Shown here piece after piece: positions 1 through 8,233 of a DNA stretch of 64,000 bases. The first letter of the stretch is position 1. Every line of letters starts with the position of its first letter. The position numbers were made by a program, and so were the translations under genes. Where the stretch lies: positions 4,443,001 through 4,507,000 of the forward strand of contig NZ_CP052859.1 of the NCBI RefSeq assembly GCF_012935695.1. Reading direction: 5' to 3'. The notes beneath the pieces were generated by a model that saw only the letters and a list, made by a program, of their open reading frames with translations, did not search any database and was not told where the DNA came from. The DNA is from Pseudomonas sp. ADAK18 (lineage in GTDB: Bacteria > Pseudomonadota > Gammaproteobacteria > Pseudomonadales > Pseudomonadaceae).

Positions 1-726
1 TGCCCGGACAACTCCATCGACTACGCCGTGATGGAAAAGACCCAACGCGCCTGCGTAGTACCGTTGAGTGCCGGTTGGAGTGATGTGGGGTGCTGGGCGT
101 CGCTGTGGAGCGTCAATGAAAAAGACGCCAACGGCAACGTCAGCAAGGGTGACGTAGTGATTCAGGACAGCCGCAACTGCATGATCCACGGTAACGGCAA
201 ACTGGTGTCGGTGATCGGCCTGGATAACATCGTGGTGGTGGAAACCAAAGACGCGATGATGATTGCCCACAAGGACAAGGTTCAGGGCGTCAAGCAGATG
301 GTCAGCACCCTCAACGAACAGGGCCGCAGCGAAACCCAGAACCACTGCGAAGTCTACCGCCCGTGGGGTTCCTACGACTCGGTGGACATGGGCGGCCGGT
401 TCCAGGTCAAACACATCTCGGTCAAGCCGGGGGCGTGCCTGTCGTTGCAGATGCACCACCACCGCGCCGAACACTGGATTGTGGTCAGCGGCACCGCCGA
501 AGTCACCTGTGACGAGAACGTGTTCCTGCTTACGGAAAACCAGTCCACCTACATCCCGATTGCCTCGGTGCACCGCCTGCGTAACCCAGGCAAGATCCCG
601 TTGGAGATCATCGAAGTGCAGTCGGGCAGCTATCTGGGCGAAGACGATATCGAGCGGTTTGAAGATATCTACGGGCGCTCCACACCTATTGAGCGTGGGG
701 TTTCGGTGAAAACTATCGCGCAGTAA
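1..726 (+). CDS. algA: mannose-1-phosphate guanylyltransferase / mannose-6-phosphate isomerase, 3' part
   Basis: The frame is already open at base 1 (CPDNSIDYAVMEKT), so the start lies outside the window; about 241 of the usual ~480 residues are visible. They hold the end of the nucleotidyltransferase domain and the complete type II phosphomannose isomerase cupin, with the metal-binding stretch QMHHHRAEHWIVVSG and the closing EVQSGSYLGEDDIERFEDIYG. The enzyme makes mannose-1-phosphate/GDP-mannose for exopolysaccharide in the cytoplasm. A strong terminator follows at once, which fits AlgA as the last gene of an alginate operon. PslB or another ManC homologue is the alternative, because the upstream genes are not visible. 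Confidence 0.88.
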   Translation, partial: CPDNSIDYAVMEKTQRACVVPLSAGWSDVGCWASLWSVNEKDANGNVSKGDVVIQDSRNCMIHGNGKLVSVIGLDNIVVVETKDAMMIAHKDKVQGVKQMVSTLNEQGRSETQNHCEVYRPWGSYDSVDMGGRFQVKHISVKPGACLSLQMHHHRAEHWIVVSGTAEVTCDENVFLLTENQSTYIPIASVHRLRNPGKIPLEIIEVQSGSYLGEDDIERFEDIYGRSTPIERGVSVKTIAQ

Positions 727-736
727 CGAGTAAAAC

Positions 737-797
737 AAAAAGCCCCCGTCCCACCGACTGCGTCCCCTATCCGCAGCCGGTTGGACGGGGGCTTTTT
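737..797 (+). terminator. Rho-independent terminator after the algA-like gene
   Basis: A 15-bp perfect stem (AAAAAGCCCCCGTCC at 737-751, complement at 783-797) ends in a T run 11 bases after the stop codon. It is symmetrical enough to work on both strands. Confidence 0.88.
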
Positions 798-827
798 CTT
801 GGGATTCTTTGGTGAATGTGAAGCCCT

Positions 828-912
828 CATCGCAGGCAAGCCAGCTCCCACCTACAACCGCGTACATTATTTGGAATGCGGTCAAAATGTGGGAGCTGGC
901 TTGCCTGCGATG
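828..912. repeat. REPIN: inverted pair of REP sequences
   Basis: Two 24-bp arms in inverted orientation (828-851 and 889-912; core GTGGGAGCTGGCTTGCC) are separated by about 37 bp. This is a typical Pseudomonas REP doublet. It lies between the algA-like terminator and the next gene. Apart from it, bases 798-998 show nothing recognisable. Confidence 0.85.
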
Positions 913-998
913 ACGCCCGAAAACACACCACAGAACCTCAGATAGTCAATCCAGCTCCCCCACAGTAGGATGGTTTATCCGTTCACGAGGTTGCCATC

Positions 999-1463
999 AT
1001 GTTCTTTGGCGTTTTACTGATCATCACCTGGCTGATCCTGCTACTGCGCTATCCGGCCAAGGCGTTGCCGGTATCCCTGGCGGCCGCAGTCGGCCTGGGC
1101 TTGGTGGCGGTGTGGGTGGTCTGGCTGGATAACCGCGAGGCCCAGCAACTGGCGCGACTGGAGCTGCGTATCAGCTATGAACCGAAAGCCTGCCCGGCGG
1201 ATCGCCCGCTAAAACTGACCTTGAACAACGGCAACAACGTGCCACTGACCGAACTGCGTTGGCGCGTCGCAGCCTATGCGCCGGGAGACACGGTTAACCT
1301 GGCCGATAACGTCTACGCCGCGCCACGCTATCGCGGTCCAGGCGAGTTGCAGGCCGGCGCCACCTGGGACGACTGCCTGCCAGTCCCACCGCTGCGCCCT
1401 GGCTATCGCCCGCAAACCCTGGAGTTCCGTGCCGAGCACCTGCAAGGCAGCTTCTCCGACTAA
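999..1463 (+). CDS. small membrane-anchored protein, function unknown
   Basis: 154 residues. Two hydrophobic helices lie at about residues 2-16 and 24-42, then a ~110-residue soluble region rich in beta-type sequence (LRISYEPKACPADRPLKLTL, NNVPLTELRWRVAAY) with two cysteines, likely outside the membrane as an Ig-like or FxLYD-like sandwich. I do not recognise a named family; relatives in Pseudomonas tend to carry vague labels such as multidrug transporter, which this length does not support. It ends 20 bp before the SDR gene and probably shares its transcript. Confidence 0.7.
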   Translation: MFFGVLLIITWLILLLRYPAKALPVSLAAAVGLGLVAVWVVWLDNREAQQLARLELRISYEPKACPADRPLKLTLNNGNNVPLTELRWRVAAYAPGDTVNLADNVYAAPRYRGPGELQAGATWDDCLPVPPLRPGYRPQTLEFRAEHLQGSFSD

Positions 1464-1483
1464 TAACCACAAAGGATTGATCC

Positions 1484-2296
1484 ATGCCCAACGTGCTCAT
1501 CACCGGTTGCTCCAGCGGCATTGGCCGTGCCCTGGCCGATGCTTTCAAAACGGCCGGTTATAAGGTGTGGGCCACGGCCCGTCGCGCCGAAGATGTCACG
1601 GCGCTGGCCACGGCTGGCTTTACCGCCGTGCAACTGGACGTCAACGACGGGGCTGCGCTCAAGGCGTTGGCCGAGCAGGTGGGCGAGCTGGATGTGCTGA
1701 TCAACAACGCCGGCTATGGCGCCATGGGCCCGCTGCTCGACGGCGGCACCGAAGCGATGCAACACCAATTCGAGACCAACGTATTTGCCGTGGTGGGCGT
1801 GACCCAGGCGTTTTTCCCGGCGATTCGCCGCAGCAAAGGGCTGGTGGTGAATATCGGCAGTGTTTCCGGTGTGCTGGTGACGCCATTTGCCGGTGCTTAC
1901 TGCGCGTCGAAAGCGGCCGTGCATGCCTTGAGTGATGCACTGCGCATGGAATTGGCGCCGTTCGGCGTGCGGGTGATGGAAGTCCAGCCCGGCGCCATCG
2001 ATACCAGCTTTGCGAAAAATGCCGGGGCCCAGGCGGAGCTGCTGATCAATGAACAATCACCTTGGTGGCCGTTGCGCGACAGCATTCGTGCGCGCGCCAA
2101 GGCGTCCCAGGACCGGCCGACACCGGCCAGTGAATTTGCGGCAGATGTGCTCAAGGCGGTGCAACAGAGCACGCCGCCACGCCTGTTGCGCTCGGGTAAT
2201 GGTTGTCGAGCGTTGCCGTGGATGGCGGCGCTGTTGCCCAAGGGGTTGTTGGAGAAGGGGTTGATGAAGCGGTTTGGGTTGGGTGGGGTACTTTGA
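1484..2296 (+). CDS. SDR family oxidoreductase
   Basis: 270 residues, the size of a classical short-chain dehydrogenase/reductase. The nucleotide-binding motif TGCSSGIG is at residues 7-14, the structural NNAG motif near 73-76, and the catalytic YCASK motif near 140-144 after a conserved Ser. It begins PNVLITGCSSGIGRALADAF. AAAGGA ten bases upstream of the ATG supports the start. The substrate cannot be told from sequence; the C-terminal tail (LPKGLLEKGLMKRFGL) is typical of 17-beta-HSD-like bacterial SDRs. A compact hairpin terminator follows. Confidence 0.9.
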   Translation: MPNVLITGCSSGIGRALADAFKTAGYKVWATARRAEDVTALATAGFTAVQLDVNDGAALKALAEQVGELDVLINNAGYGAMGPLLDGGTEAMQHQFETNVFAVVGVTQAFFPAIRRSKGLVVNIGSVSGVLVTPFAGAYCASKAAVHALSDALRMELAPFGVRVMEVQPGAIDTSFAKNAGAQAELLINEQSPWWPLRDSIRARAKASQDRPTPASEFAADVLKAVQQSTPPRLLRSGNGCRALPWMAALLPKGLLEKGLMKRFGLGGVL

Positions 2297-2327
2297 TCGG
2301 CATAACGGCACGATGAACACCCAACCT

Positions 2328-2355
2328 GTGGCGAGGGGGCTTGTCCCCTCGCCAC
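2328..2355. terminator. hairpin between convergent SDR and LysR genes
   Basis: An 11-bp perfect stem (GTGGCGAGGGG / CCCCTCGCCAC) with a 6-base loop lies in the 73-bp gap between two convergent genes, followed by GGTCTTTT. This hairpin is common in fluorescent pseudomonads and may be a repeat used as a terminator. Confidence 0.65.
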
Positions 2356-2369
2356 GGTCTTTTCGCAAC

Positions 2370-3236
2370 TCATTGTGCCTTCATAAAATCAATAAACGCC
2401 CGCACCTTCAGTGGTAAATGCCGGGTATCCGGATACAACGCATACACCCCCTGCGATGCAAAGCGATGATCCGGTAAAAGACGCACCAGGCGCGCCGCCT
2501 CCAGATCCTCCTGCACCAACCACTGCGGCAGAATCGCCACGCCGTGTCCACGCACGGCGAAGGCCTGGAGAATGGCAGCACTGTCGGCTACCAGGGAAGT
2601 TTTGCCAGGACCCGGTCGATAAAGGTGTTCGGTCCCGTAAGGGTCGATCACCGACAAATCGGTCAACCGGCCATGCCCCAACTTCGGCAACTGCTCCAAC
2701 TCATCCAGAGTGCTGACCTTGGCAAATTCCGGCGCCGCCACGGCAAACACCTGGAAGCTCGATAACTGCACGGCGCGATGATTGGAGTCGAGTATTCGCC
2801 CTAGACGGATAGCTACATCGAAGCGTTCGGAAATCAGGTCCGCATGGGTCGAGGATGTGGATAAGTGGATATTCAGCTCGGGGTGCAGCCGTCGGAAGGC
2901 CTCCAAGGCCGGCGCGACCACCGCCAAGGCATATTCCACGGTGGTGGTGACACGCAACGTGCCCTTGAGCTGCGCGTGTTCAGAACGTGCTTCCTCCACT
3001 GCCAACCGTGCTTCTTCCAGCATCCGCGTACAGCGCAGGTAGAAGCGCTCGCCGGCATCGGTCAGGGCCAATTGCCGGGTGCTGCGGGTCAGCAAAGTGA
3101 CGCCCAGTTCGGCTTCCAGGCGCTTGAGGTTGAAGCTGACCACGGCTCGAGTCTGCCCCAGCCTATCGGCCGCCGCCGTCAGGGAGCCGGCTTCCACCAC
3201 AGCCTTGAAGGTCTCGAATCGGTCCAGGCTAACCAT
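2370..3236 (-). CDS. LysR family transcriptional regulator
   Basis: 288 residues. The N-terminal winged helix-turn-helix (FETFKAVVEAGSLTAAADRLG, then RAVVSFNLKRLEAELG) is followed by the type 2 periplasmic-binding-like effector domain from about residue 90. Family length is about 300, so it is complete. It is transcribed away from the MFS exporter gene, and the 111-bp gap between them carries a 23-bp palindrome over the likely -10 box of this gene. This suggests the regulator represses itself and controls the transporter. The inducer is unknown. Confidence 0.9.
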   Translation of the reverse strand: MVSLDRFETFKAVVEAGSLTAAADRLGQTRAVVSFNLKRLEAELGVTLLTRSTRQLALTDAGERFYLRCTRMLEEARLAVEEARSEHAQLKGTLRVTTTVEYALAVVAPALEAFRRLHPELNIHLSTSSTHADLISERFDVAIRLGRILDSNHRAVQLSSFQVFAVAAPEFAKVSTLDELEQLPKLGHGRLTDLSVIDPYGTEHLYRPGPGKTSLVADSAAILQAFAVRGHGVAILPQWLVQEDLEAARLVRLLPDHRFASQGVYALYPDTRHLPLKVRAFIDFMKAQ

Positions 3237-3250
3237 CGGCAGCGCGCTCC

Positions 3251-3273
3251 TTTGTCAAAATATTTTTGACAAA
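3251..3273. promoter_or_regulatory. 23-bp palindrome, candidate LysR operator
   Basis: Arms TTTGTCAAAA and TTTTGACAAA are perfect complements around the centre TAT, 15 bp from the LysR start codon. The right arm also contains TTGACA (3266-3271), a possible -35 box for the MFS gene. LysR proteins usually bind dyads of this size between divergent genes; that this LysR binds here is inferred. Confidence 0.6.
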
Positions 3274-3284
3274 TTAACAGTCAA
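3257..3284 (-). promoter_or_regulatory. predicted sigma-70 promoter of the LysR gene
   Basis: On the minus strand TTGACT (3284-3279) and TATTTT (3262-3257) are 16 bp apart. The -10 box lies inside the palindrome, so binding there would block transcription of the regulator. Confidence 0.45.
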
Positions 3285-3347
3285 ACCGATGTTTCCCAAG
3301 CCCTGCCAGAGGTCTACCCTGCCGGGACTTAACGCAGGAACGCCCCG

Positions 3348-4544
3348 ATGACCTACCGTTCGAAAGTCACCTGGATCTTTTTACTGGGCTTCGCCCTGGA
3401 CCTGGTGAACATGTTTGTCGCCACCATCGCCTACCCGGATATCGCCTTGGAGTTGCAGGCATCGGTTCCGCAACTGGCATGGATCAGCAATGCCTACATG
3501 CTCGGCCTGACGCTGATTATTCCGTTGAGTGTGTGGTTGGCGGCGACGTTGGGTGAACGGCGGTTGATTGCCGCGAGCCTGTTGCTGTTTGGTATCGCTT
3601 CGGTGCTGGTGGGCCAAGCCGGGTCGATTGAAGCGCTGATCGGCTGGCGCCTGCTGCAAGGCCTGGGCGGCGGGTTGCTGATTCCGGTGGGGCAAGCCTT
3701 GGCTTACCGGCACTTTCCGCCGGCCGAACGCAGCCAACTGACGGCCAAGGTCATGTCGGTGGCGCTGTTGGTTCCGGCGCTGTCGCCGGCATTGGGTGGC
3801 TTGGTGGTCGACAGCGTTTCCTGGCGCTGGATCTTTTACGCCAATGTGCCGTTGGCGCTGATCACCCTGCTGTTGACGTTGCTGTGGTTGCACGCAGACA
3901 CGCCGTCCTCGGCTCGCCCGTCGCTGAACCTGCGTGGCGTGTTCGAGCAGATCAGCAGCCCGATGCTGCGGATCGCGATGCTGGTGTACCTGTTCATTCC
4001 CGGTGTATTTATCGGCACCAGCCTGATTGCCATTCTGTACCTGCGAAACCTGGGTTTTGACGCTACCCGCACTGGCGCGCTGATGCTGCCTTGGGCGCTC
4101 GCCTCGGCGGTGGCGATTGCCTTGGGCAAAAAGCTGTTTAACCGCTGTGGACCCAGGCCATTGTTGCTGGCGGGAATGGCGTTGCAGTTCATCGGTATCC
4201 TGCTGCTGATCGCCCTCCAACCGGCGCAACCGCTACTCGCCATCCTCGCTTATGCCTTGATGGGCCTCGGTGGCAGCCTGTGCAGCAGCACGGCGCAGAC
4301 GTTGGCGTTTCTCGACATCCCCGCCGACCGCATGGGCCATGCCAGCGCTTTGTGGAATATCAATCGGCAATTGAGCTTTTGCCTGGGGGCCGCGCTGCTC
4401 AGTGCATTGCTGGCGGCGCTGGACTCCTTTACCGTGACCTTTGTGATGGCTGCCGCGCTGACCTTGTTTCCCCTGTTTGCCGTACTGCGCCTGGATGCGT
4501 CCAGGGTGCGGGCGCTTCTCCACCCTCAACCCGAGTACAGTTGA
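3348..4544 (+). CDS. MFS transporter, DHA2-like drug exporter
   Basis: 398 residues with about 12 hydrophobic helices. TM1 carries the DHA-type signature DLVNMFVATIAYPDIA, helices 2-3 are joined by a loop with GERR, and the motif RLLQGLGGGLLIPVGQALA is typical of H+ antiporters of the DHA2 group. It probably exports a small toxic compound across the inner membrane by proton antiport. It diverges from the LysR gene and its stop overlaps the start of the next gene (TGATG), so the two are translationally coupled. Confidence 0.87.
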   Translation: MTYRSKVTWIFLLGFALDLVNMFVATIAYPDIALELQASVPQLAWISNAYMLGLTLIIPLSVWLAATLGERRLIAASLLLFGIASVLVGQAGSIEALIGWRLLQGLGGGLLIPVGQALAYRHFPPAERSQLTAKVMSVALLVPALSPALGGLVVDSVSWRWIFYANVPLALITLLLTLLWLHADTPSSARPSLNLRGVFEQISSPMLRIAMLVYLFIPGVFIGTSLIAILYLRNLGFDATRTGALMLPWALASAVAIALGKKLFNRCGPRPLLLAGMALQFIGILLLIALQPAQPLLAILAYALMGLGGSLCSSTAQTLAFLDIPADRMGHASALWNINRQLSFCLGAALLSALLAALDSFTVTFVMAAALTLFPLFAVLRLDASRVRALLHPQPEYS

Positions 4545-4945
4545 TGATCGACTACAGCGACTTTATCGAAGAAGTGATCCAGACCCACGTCGAGATCGAA
4601 CAATGGTTTGCCGGCGTCGCGCCCGAGGGGACGCTGGAGAGGCTGCTGGCGCGTTTCTCACCTGAGTTCAGCATGATCGCGCCGGCTACCGGAGCACGGG
4701 TGAATACGGCCGGGGTCAATGCCCTGTTCACTCGCTTGGGCGGCATGCGCCCCGGGCTGAAAATCACCTTGAGCGAGCTGACTGGCATTGATCGTCATGC
4801 GCGTGGTGCCACGGTGAGCTACCGCGAACACCAGGTTGATGACAGCGGCACCCAAACGGATCGCCGCGCCACGGTGGTGTTTGAAAAACAGGCCAGTGGC
4901 GCATTGCTGTGGCGCCACTTGCACGAGACCTATTGCCAGGCCTGA
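4544..4945 (+). CDS. SnoaL/DUF4440-like NTF2-fold protein
   Basis: 133 residues starting at the ATG that overlaps the MFS stop codon by one base; the frame stays open further upstream but only inside the MFS gene. The pattern of an N-terminal helix (DFIEEVIQTHVEIEQWFAG), then FSPEFSMIAPATG, and a closing RATVVFEKQASGALLWRHLHETY matches the cone-shaped NTF2-like fold of SnoaL/DUF4440 proteins. Such proteins are small enzymes or binding proteins of varied function. Coupling to the exporter suggests a role with the same compound. Confidence 0.72.
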   Translation: MIDYSDFIEEVIQTHVEIEQWFAGVAPEGTLERLLARFSPEFSMIAPATGARVNTAGVNALFTRLGGMRPGLKITLSELTGIDRHARGATVSYREHQVDDSGTQTDRRATVVFEKQASGALLWRHLHETYCQA

Positions 4946-4969
4946 TACCCGACTGTGCCTCGGCAGCGG

Positions 4970-5839
4970 CTACAGAGATGCGTTGGGTGTTTGGTTAACG
5001 ATCACGGTGCACGTAATCCCCGCCGCCAACAGCACACCGTCCGGCACTTCATCAATGTGAATCCTCACCGGCACCCGCTGAGCCAGGCGCACCCAGTTGA
5101 AGGTCGGGTTCACATCGGCGATCAGTTCGCGACTCTCGGGGTTGTCGCGGTCGTAGATCCCCCGGGAAATGCTTTCCACGTGGCCCTTGAGGGTTTCGCC
5201 GCTCATCAATTGCATGTCAGCTTTATCACCGACTTTCACATGGGGCAGTTTGGTTTCTTCGAAGAAGCCATAGACCCAAAACGAGTTCATATCCACCACC
5301 GCCATCTTTGCCTCGCCGATACGCGCATAGTCGCCGCGATGCACGTTGAGGTTGGTGACATAACCGTCCACCGCCGCCACCACCTGCGTGCGCTTGAGGT
5401 TCAGTTCGGCAGCCTCCAATTGGGCCAAGGCATGTTGATAGTCGGCCAGGGCCGAGTCGGCGATGTTGCTGGCGTCGTCGCGGTTTTCCTTGGAAATCAC
5501 CAGAGCGTCAAGATCCGCGCGGCGATGGGCGTTGACCTTGCGCATCTCCCACGTGGCCTTACGTGACGCCACCAGGGACTGCGCCTGTTTCACCGCGATC
5601 TGGTAATGCTCGGGGTCGATCTGCATCAGCAGGTCGCCCTTTTTCACCAACTGGTTGTCGCGCACCGGAACGTTGACCACCTCTCCGGTGACGTCGGCGG
5701 CCACGTTGATGATGTCGGCGCGCACCCGACCATCTCGGGTCCATGGGGTTTCCATGTAGTGAACCCACAACGTGCGGCCAATCCAGATCGCCAGGGCCAA
5801 TACCAGCAGGGTCGCGAGTAGGCTGAAAAACTTTTTCAT
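4970..5839 (-). CDS. HlyD/EmrA-type membrane fusion protein of a PET exporter
   Basis: 289 residues. One N-terminal membrane anchor (about residues 5-26), then the lipoyl-like half GEVVNVPVRDNQLVKKGDLL, a short coiled-coil hairpin, the second half YVTNLNVHRGDYARIG, and a beta-barrel region. The size and WVHYMETPWTRDGRVRADI opening match AaeA-type adaptors of aromatic acid exporters. Last gene of the minus-strand operon with DUF1656, FUSC and outer membrane factor; it starts 11 bp after the DUF1656 stop. Its last codons run into a partial REP-like sequence. Confidence 0.9.
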   Translation of the reverse strand: MKKFFSLLATLLVLALAIWIGRTLWVHYMETPWTRDGRVRADIINVAADVTGEVVNVPVRDNQLVKKGDLLMQIDPEHYQIAVKQAQSLVASRKATWEMRKVNAHRRADLDALVISKENRDDASNIADSALADYQHALAQLEAAELNLKRTQVVAAVDGYVTNLNVHRGDYARIGEAKMAVVDMNSFWVYGFFEETKLPHVKVGDKADMQLMSGETLKGHVESISRGIYDRDNPESRELIADVNPTFNWVRLAQRVPVRIHIDEVPDGVLLAAGITCTVIVNQTPNASL

Positions 5840-5849
5840 CGGGGCATTC

Positions 5850-6050
5850 TCAACGGTAGACGGTCAGCGACAAGGCGCCGAAAAGACAGGTGAACAGGCT
5901 CAGGCGCAGCAGCGCCGGGTGCCAGAAAAAGCGGTACAGATCAAAGCCGGCCAGGAAGCGATCCAGGGCCCAGGCCAGCCCCGCCGCGAGGAAAAACATC
6001 AGGGTCATGGTCGGCATGTAGATGCCGTGGAAGGCGATTTCACGTGGCAT
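5850..6050 (-). CDS. DUF1656 small membrane protein (AaeX-like)
   Basis: 66 residues from ATG at 6050, which has AAGGA seven bases upstream; the longer reading begins at a TTG without a better site. It opens PREIAFHGIYMPTM and has two membrane helices (MPTMTLMFFLAAGLAWALD and LLRLSLFTCLFGALSLTV). DUF1656 proteins accompany FUSC permeases and HlyD adaptors in aromatic acid exporters such as AaeXAB. The gene overlaps the end of the FUSC gene by 11 bp, so it is coupled to it. Confidence 0.88.
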   Translation of the reverse strand: MPREIAFHGIYMPTMTLMFFLAAGLAWALDRFLAGFDLYRFFWHPALLRLSLFTCLFGALSLTVYR

Positions 6051-8223
6051 GGGCGGGTCCTTCAAGCGTGAGGGCAGCCAGGGGCGATTGCGGGTCCAAC
6101 AAAGACGTACGGATAAAGTGCAGGTAGCTTTTCACCCGGCGCAAGGCCGAGGTATCGAAGTGCGGGGCGAAGGGTTCGTCGGTGGCCTGGACCCGGCTGA
6201 TGGCGTGGTCCACTGCGATCAGGCCACGCTCCAGGTTGCTGGCGCTGGGTTGCAGGAACAACCGCACCAACGAACGGCCCATCACCCGAATGGCCTGGCG
6301 CCACGGCTGGGATTCGGCGTACGCCGGATGCACCGGCAAGATCGCCTGTTCCTTGCGCAGCTCGATGATGGCGTGGCCGACTTCCAGCACCACGAACATC
6401 CAGCGCAGCAAGTCGCGTTGCACGTGCGGTTGGCCGGCGGCCAGGCCGTAGGCCTGATGGAGCAAGTCGCGGGTGCGGCTTTCAAACCGTGAAGCCAGAC
6501 CTTTGAGTTTGCCGCTGATGGCGTACACCACTTGCTCACGCAGGTCCTGCTCCAGCCGGCGCCACAACCAGCGGCTGTTGGGCGGCAGGATGATCGCGCC
6601 CGCCGCCGCACACACCAGCATGCCGATGATCATCGCGATGTAGTCGTTGATAAACGTGTAGGGGTTGTAGATCGTCAGGTTATCCGGCACCGAGCCGGTG
6701 CTGAAGAAGATCAGCAATCCCAGACCGACCCCCGCGTATTGCGGTCGAGAAGTGAGGAACGCCCCCAGTACGATCACCGGTGCGAGCATCACGCACAGCA
6801 ACGGGAAACCGTCGATCCAGGGAAAGACGAAGAACATCTCGACAAACCCCACCAACGCGCCGATCAAGGTGCCGCAGGCCATCTGGAACGCCATGCGTTT
6901 CGGGTTCGGCGTGGCGGCGGACAAGCCCACCGTAGCGGCTGCGATCAGGGTCATGGTGGCGCCGCTGGGCCAGGCCGTTGCAACCCAATAGCTGCCCAGA
7001 ATCACCAGGATGAAAGCAGCGCGGATGCCCGAGGCGGCACAGGCCAGCCCGTTGGTTTTCGGGGCAAAAGGTTCGTCCCAGTGTTCACGCTCATGGCTGT
7101 GGTCGGCCAGGGACGCGTGGGTCTGTGCATAACTGTGCAGGTCATCGACAAAGCGGTACAGCAACTCATAGGCCGTATGAAAATCCAGCTGCTCGGCGTC
7201 GCTAGGGTCGCTTTCCTGAAACTGCGTCCGCAGGCTGCGAACCTTGGCAGGCAAGTCTTGCTTGTAGGCCGTCAGTTGAGTCACGAGGCGCGCGGCATCC
7301 GGGCTCGTAAGGACGCGACTACTGAAGCCATCGAGCAACTCGGCCAGGTCTTGCAGGCCTGGTTTGATGGCGTCCACCACATGATCAGCCTCGTGGCCGC
7401 GCAGGCGTTCGAGCAACTGATGCAGCGCGTTGAAGCGCGTGGTGATGCCCATGAATTCGCTGTTCAGCCGACTCAGACGACCGTTGCGTCGACGCATGTG
7501 CGGGTCTTCAAATACGGTGACGCTGCGCAGCCCTTCCAGGCCCACGGCTTCGGCGATAAAGCGCACATTGCTGCTTTCAAAACCTTCGCGCTGGCTGCGC
7601 CCCCGCAGGCCATCGGTGACAAACAGCGCGAAGGTGCCGAAGCGCTGATACAGGGCGTTGCGCATAGCGGCGCTGGCGGTTTGCGGCAGGATCGCGGCAC
7701 TGACCAGCGTGGCGCACAAAATCCCCAGGGAGATTTCCAGCACCCGCCACACTGCCGCCATAAAGGCACCGTCCGGATGGGCCAGGGCCGGCAAACCGAC
7801 CATCGCTGCCGTGTAACCAGCCAGCACAAACCCATAGGCGCGAAAGTTGCGATAGCGCGCGGCCCCCGCCGTGCACAGGCCGACCCAGATCGCCAGGCAG
7901 CCGAGGAACAGTTCAGTGTTCTGCGCAAACAGGGCGATCAGCAACACCATCACTGCCGAGCCGGCCAGGGTGCCGAGGAAGCGATAGAAGCTCTTGGCAA
8001 ACACCTGGCCACTTTGCGGCTGCATGACGATAAAGACAGTGATCATCGCGGTGCGTGGTTGCGGCAGCTCCAGGCGCATCGCCAACCACAGGGTCAGGAA
8101 CGCGGCGATCAGCACCTTGAAGATGTAGACCCAGGTCACGCCATCACTGCGTGCCCAGTCGAAAAAACCGCGGCGCCACTCAAGGGAGTGCAACCAGCGC
8201 AGGGGTGCAGGCAAGGGAGTCAT
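6040..8223 (-). CDS. FUSC family permease, aromatic acid / fusaric acid type exporter
   Basis: 727 residues with two blocks of hydrophobic helices, residues ~30-180 and ~390-540, each followed by a long soluble helical region. This duplicated layout is that of the FUSC/AaeB (PET) family. Family-like segments are LRLELPQPRTAMITVFIVMQ and ATAWPSGATMTLIAAATVGL. It is the inner membrane pump of a tripartite system with the HlyD adaptor and the outer membrane factor encoded upstream. The substrate is likely a hydroxylated aromatic acid or fusaric-acid-like compound; this is inferred from the family. Confidence 0.9.
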   Translation of the reverse strand: MTPLPAPLRWLHSLEWRRGFFDWARSDGVTWVYIFKVLIAAFLTLWLAMRLELPQPRTAMITVFIVMQPQSGQVFAKSFYRFLGTLAGSAVMVLLIALFAQNTELFLGCLAIWVGLCTAGAARYRNFRAYGFVLAGYTAAMVGLPALAHPDGAFMAAVWRVLEISLGILCATLVSAAILPQTASAAMRNALYQRFGTFALFVTDGLRGRSQREGFESSNVRFIAEAVGLEGLRSVTVFEDPHMRRRNGRLSRLNSEFMGITTRFNALHQLLERLRGHEADHVVDAIKPGLQDLAELLDGFSSRVLTSPDAARLVTQLTAYKQDLPAKVRSLRTQFQESDPSDAEQLDFHTAYELLYRFVDDLHSYAQTHASLADHSHEREHWDEPFAPKTNGLACAASGIRAAFILVILGSYWVATAWPSGATMTLIAAATVGLSAATPNPKRMAFQMACGTLIGALVGFVEMFFVFPWIDGFPLLCVMLAPVIVLGAFLTSRPQYAGVGLGLLIFFSTGSVPDNLTIYNPYTFINDYIAMIIGMLVCAAAGAIILPPNSRWLWRRLEQDLREQVVYAISGKLKGLASRFESRTRDLLHQAYGLAAGQPHVQRDLLRWMFVVLEVGHAIIELRKEQAILPVHPAYAESQPWRQAIRVMGRSLVRLFLQPSASNLERGLIAVDHAISRVQATDEPFAPHFDTSALRRVKSYLHFIRTSLLDPQSPLAALTLEGPAHAT

Positions 8224-8233
8224 GACGTCCTAC

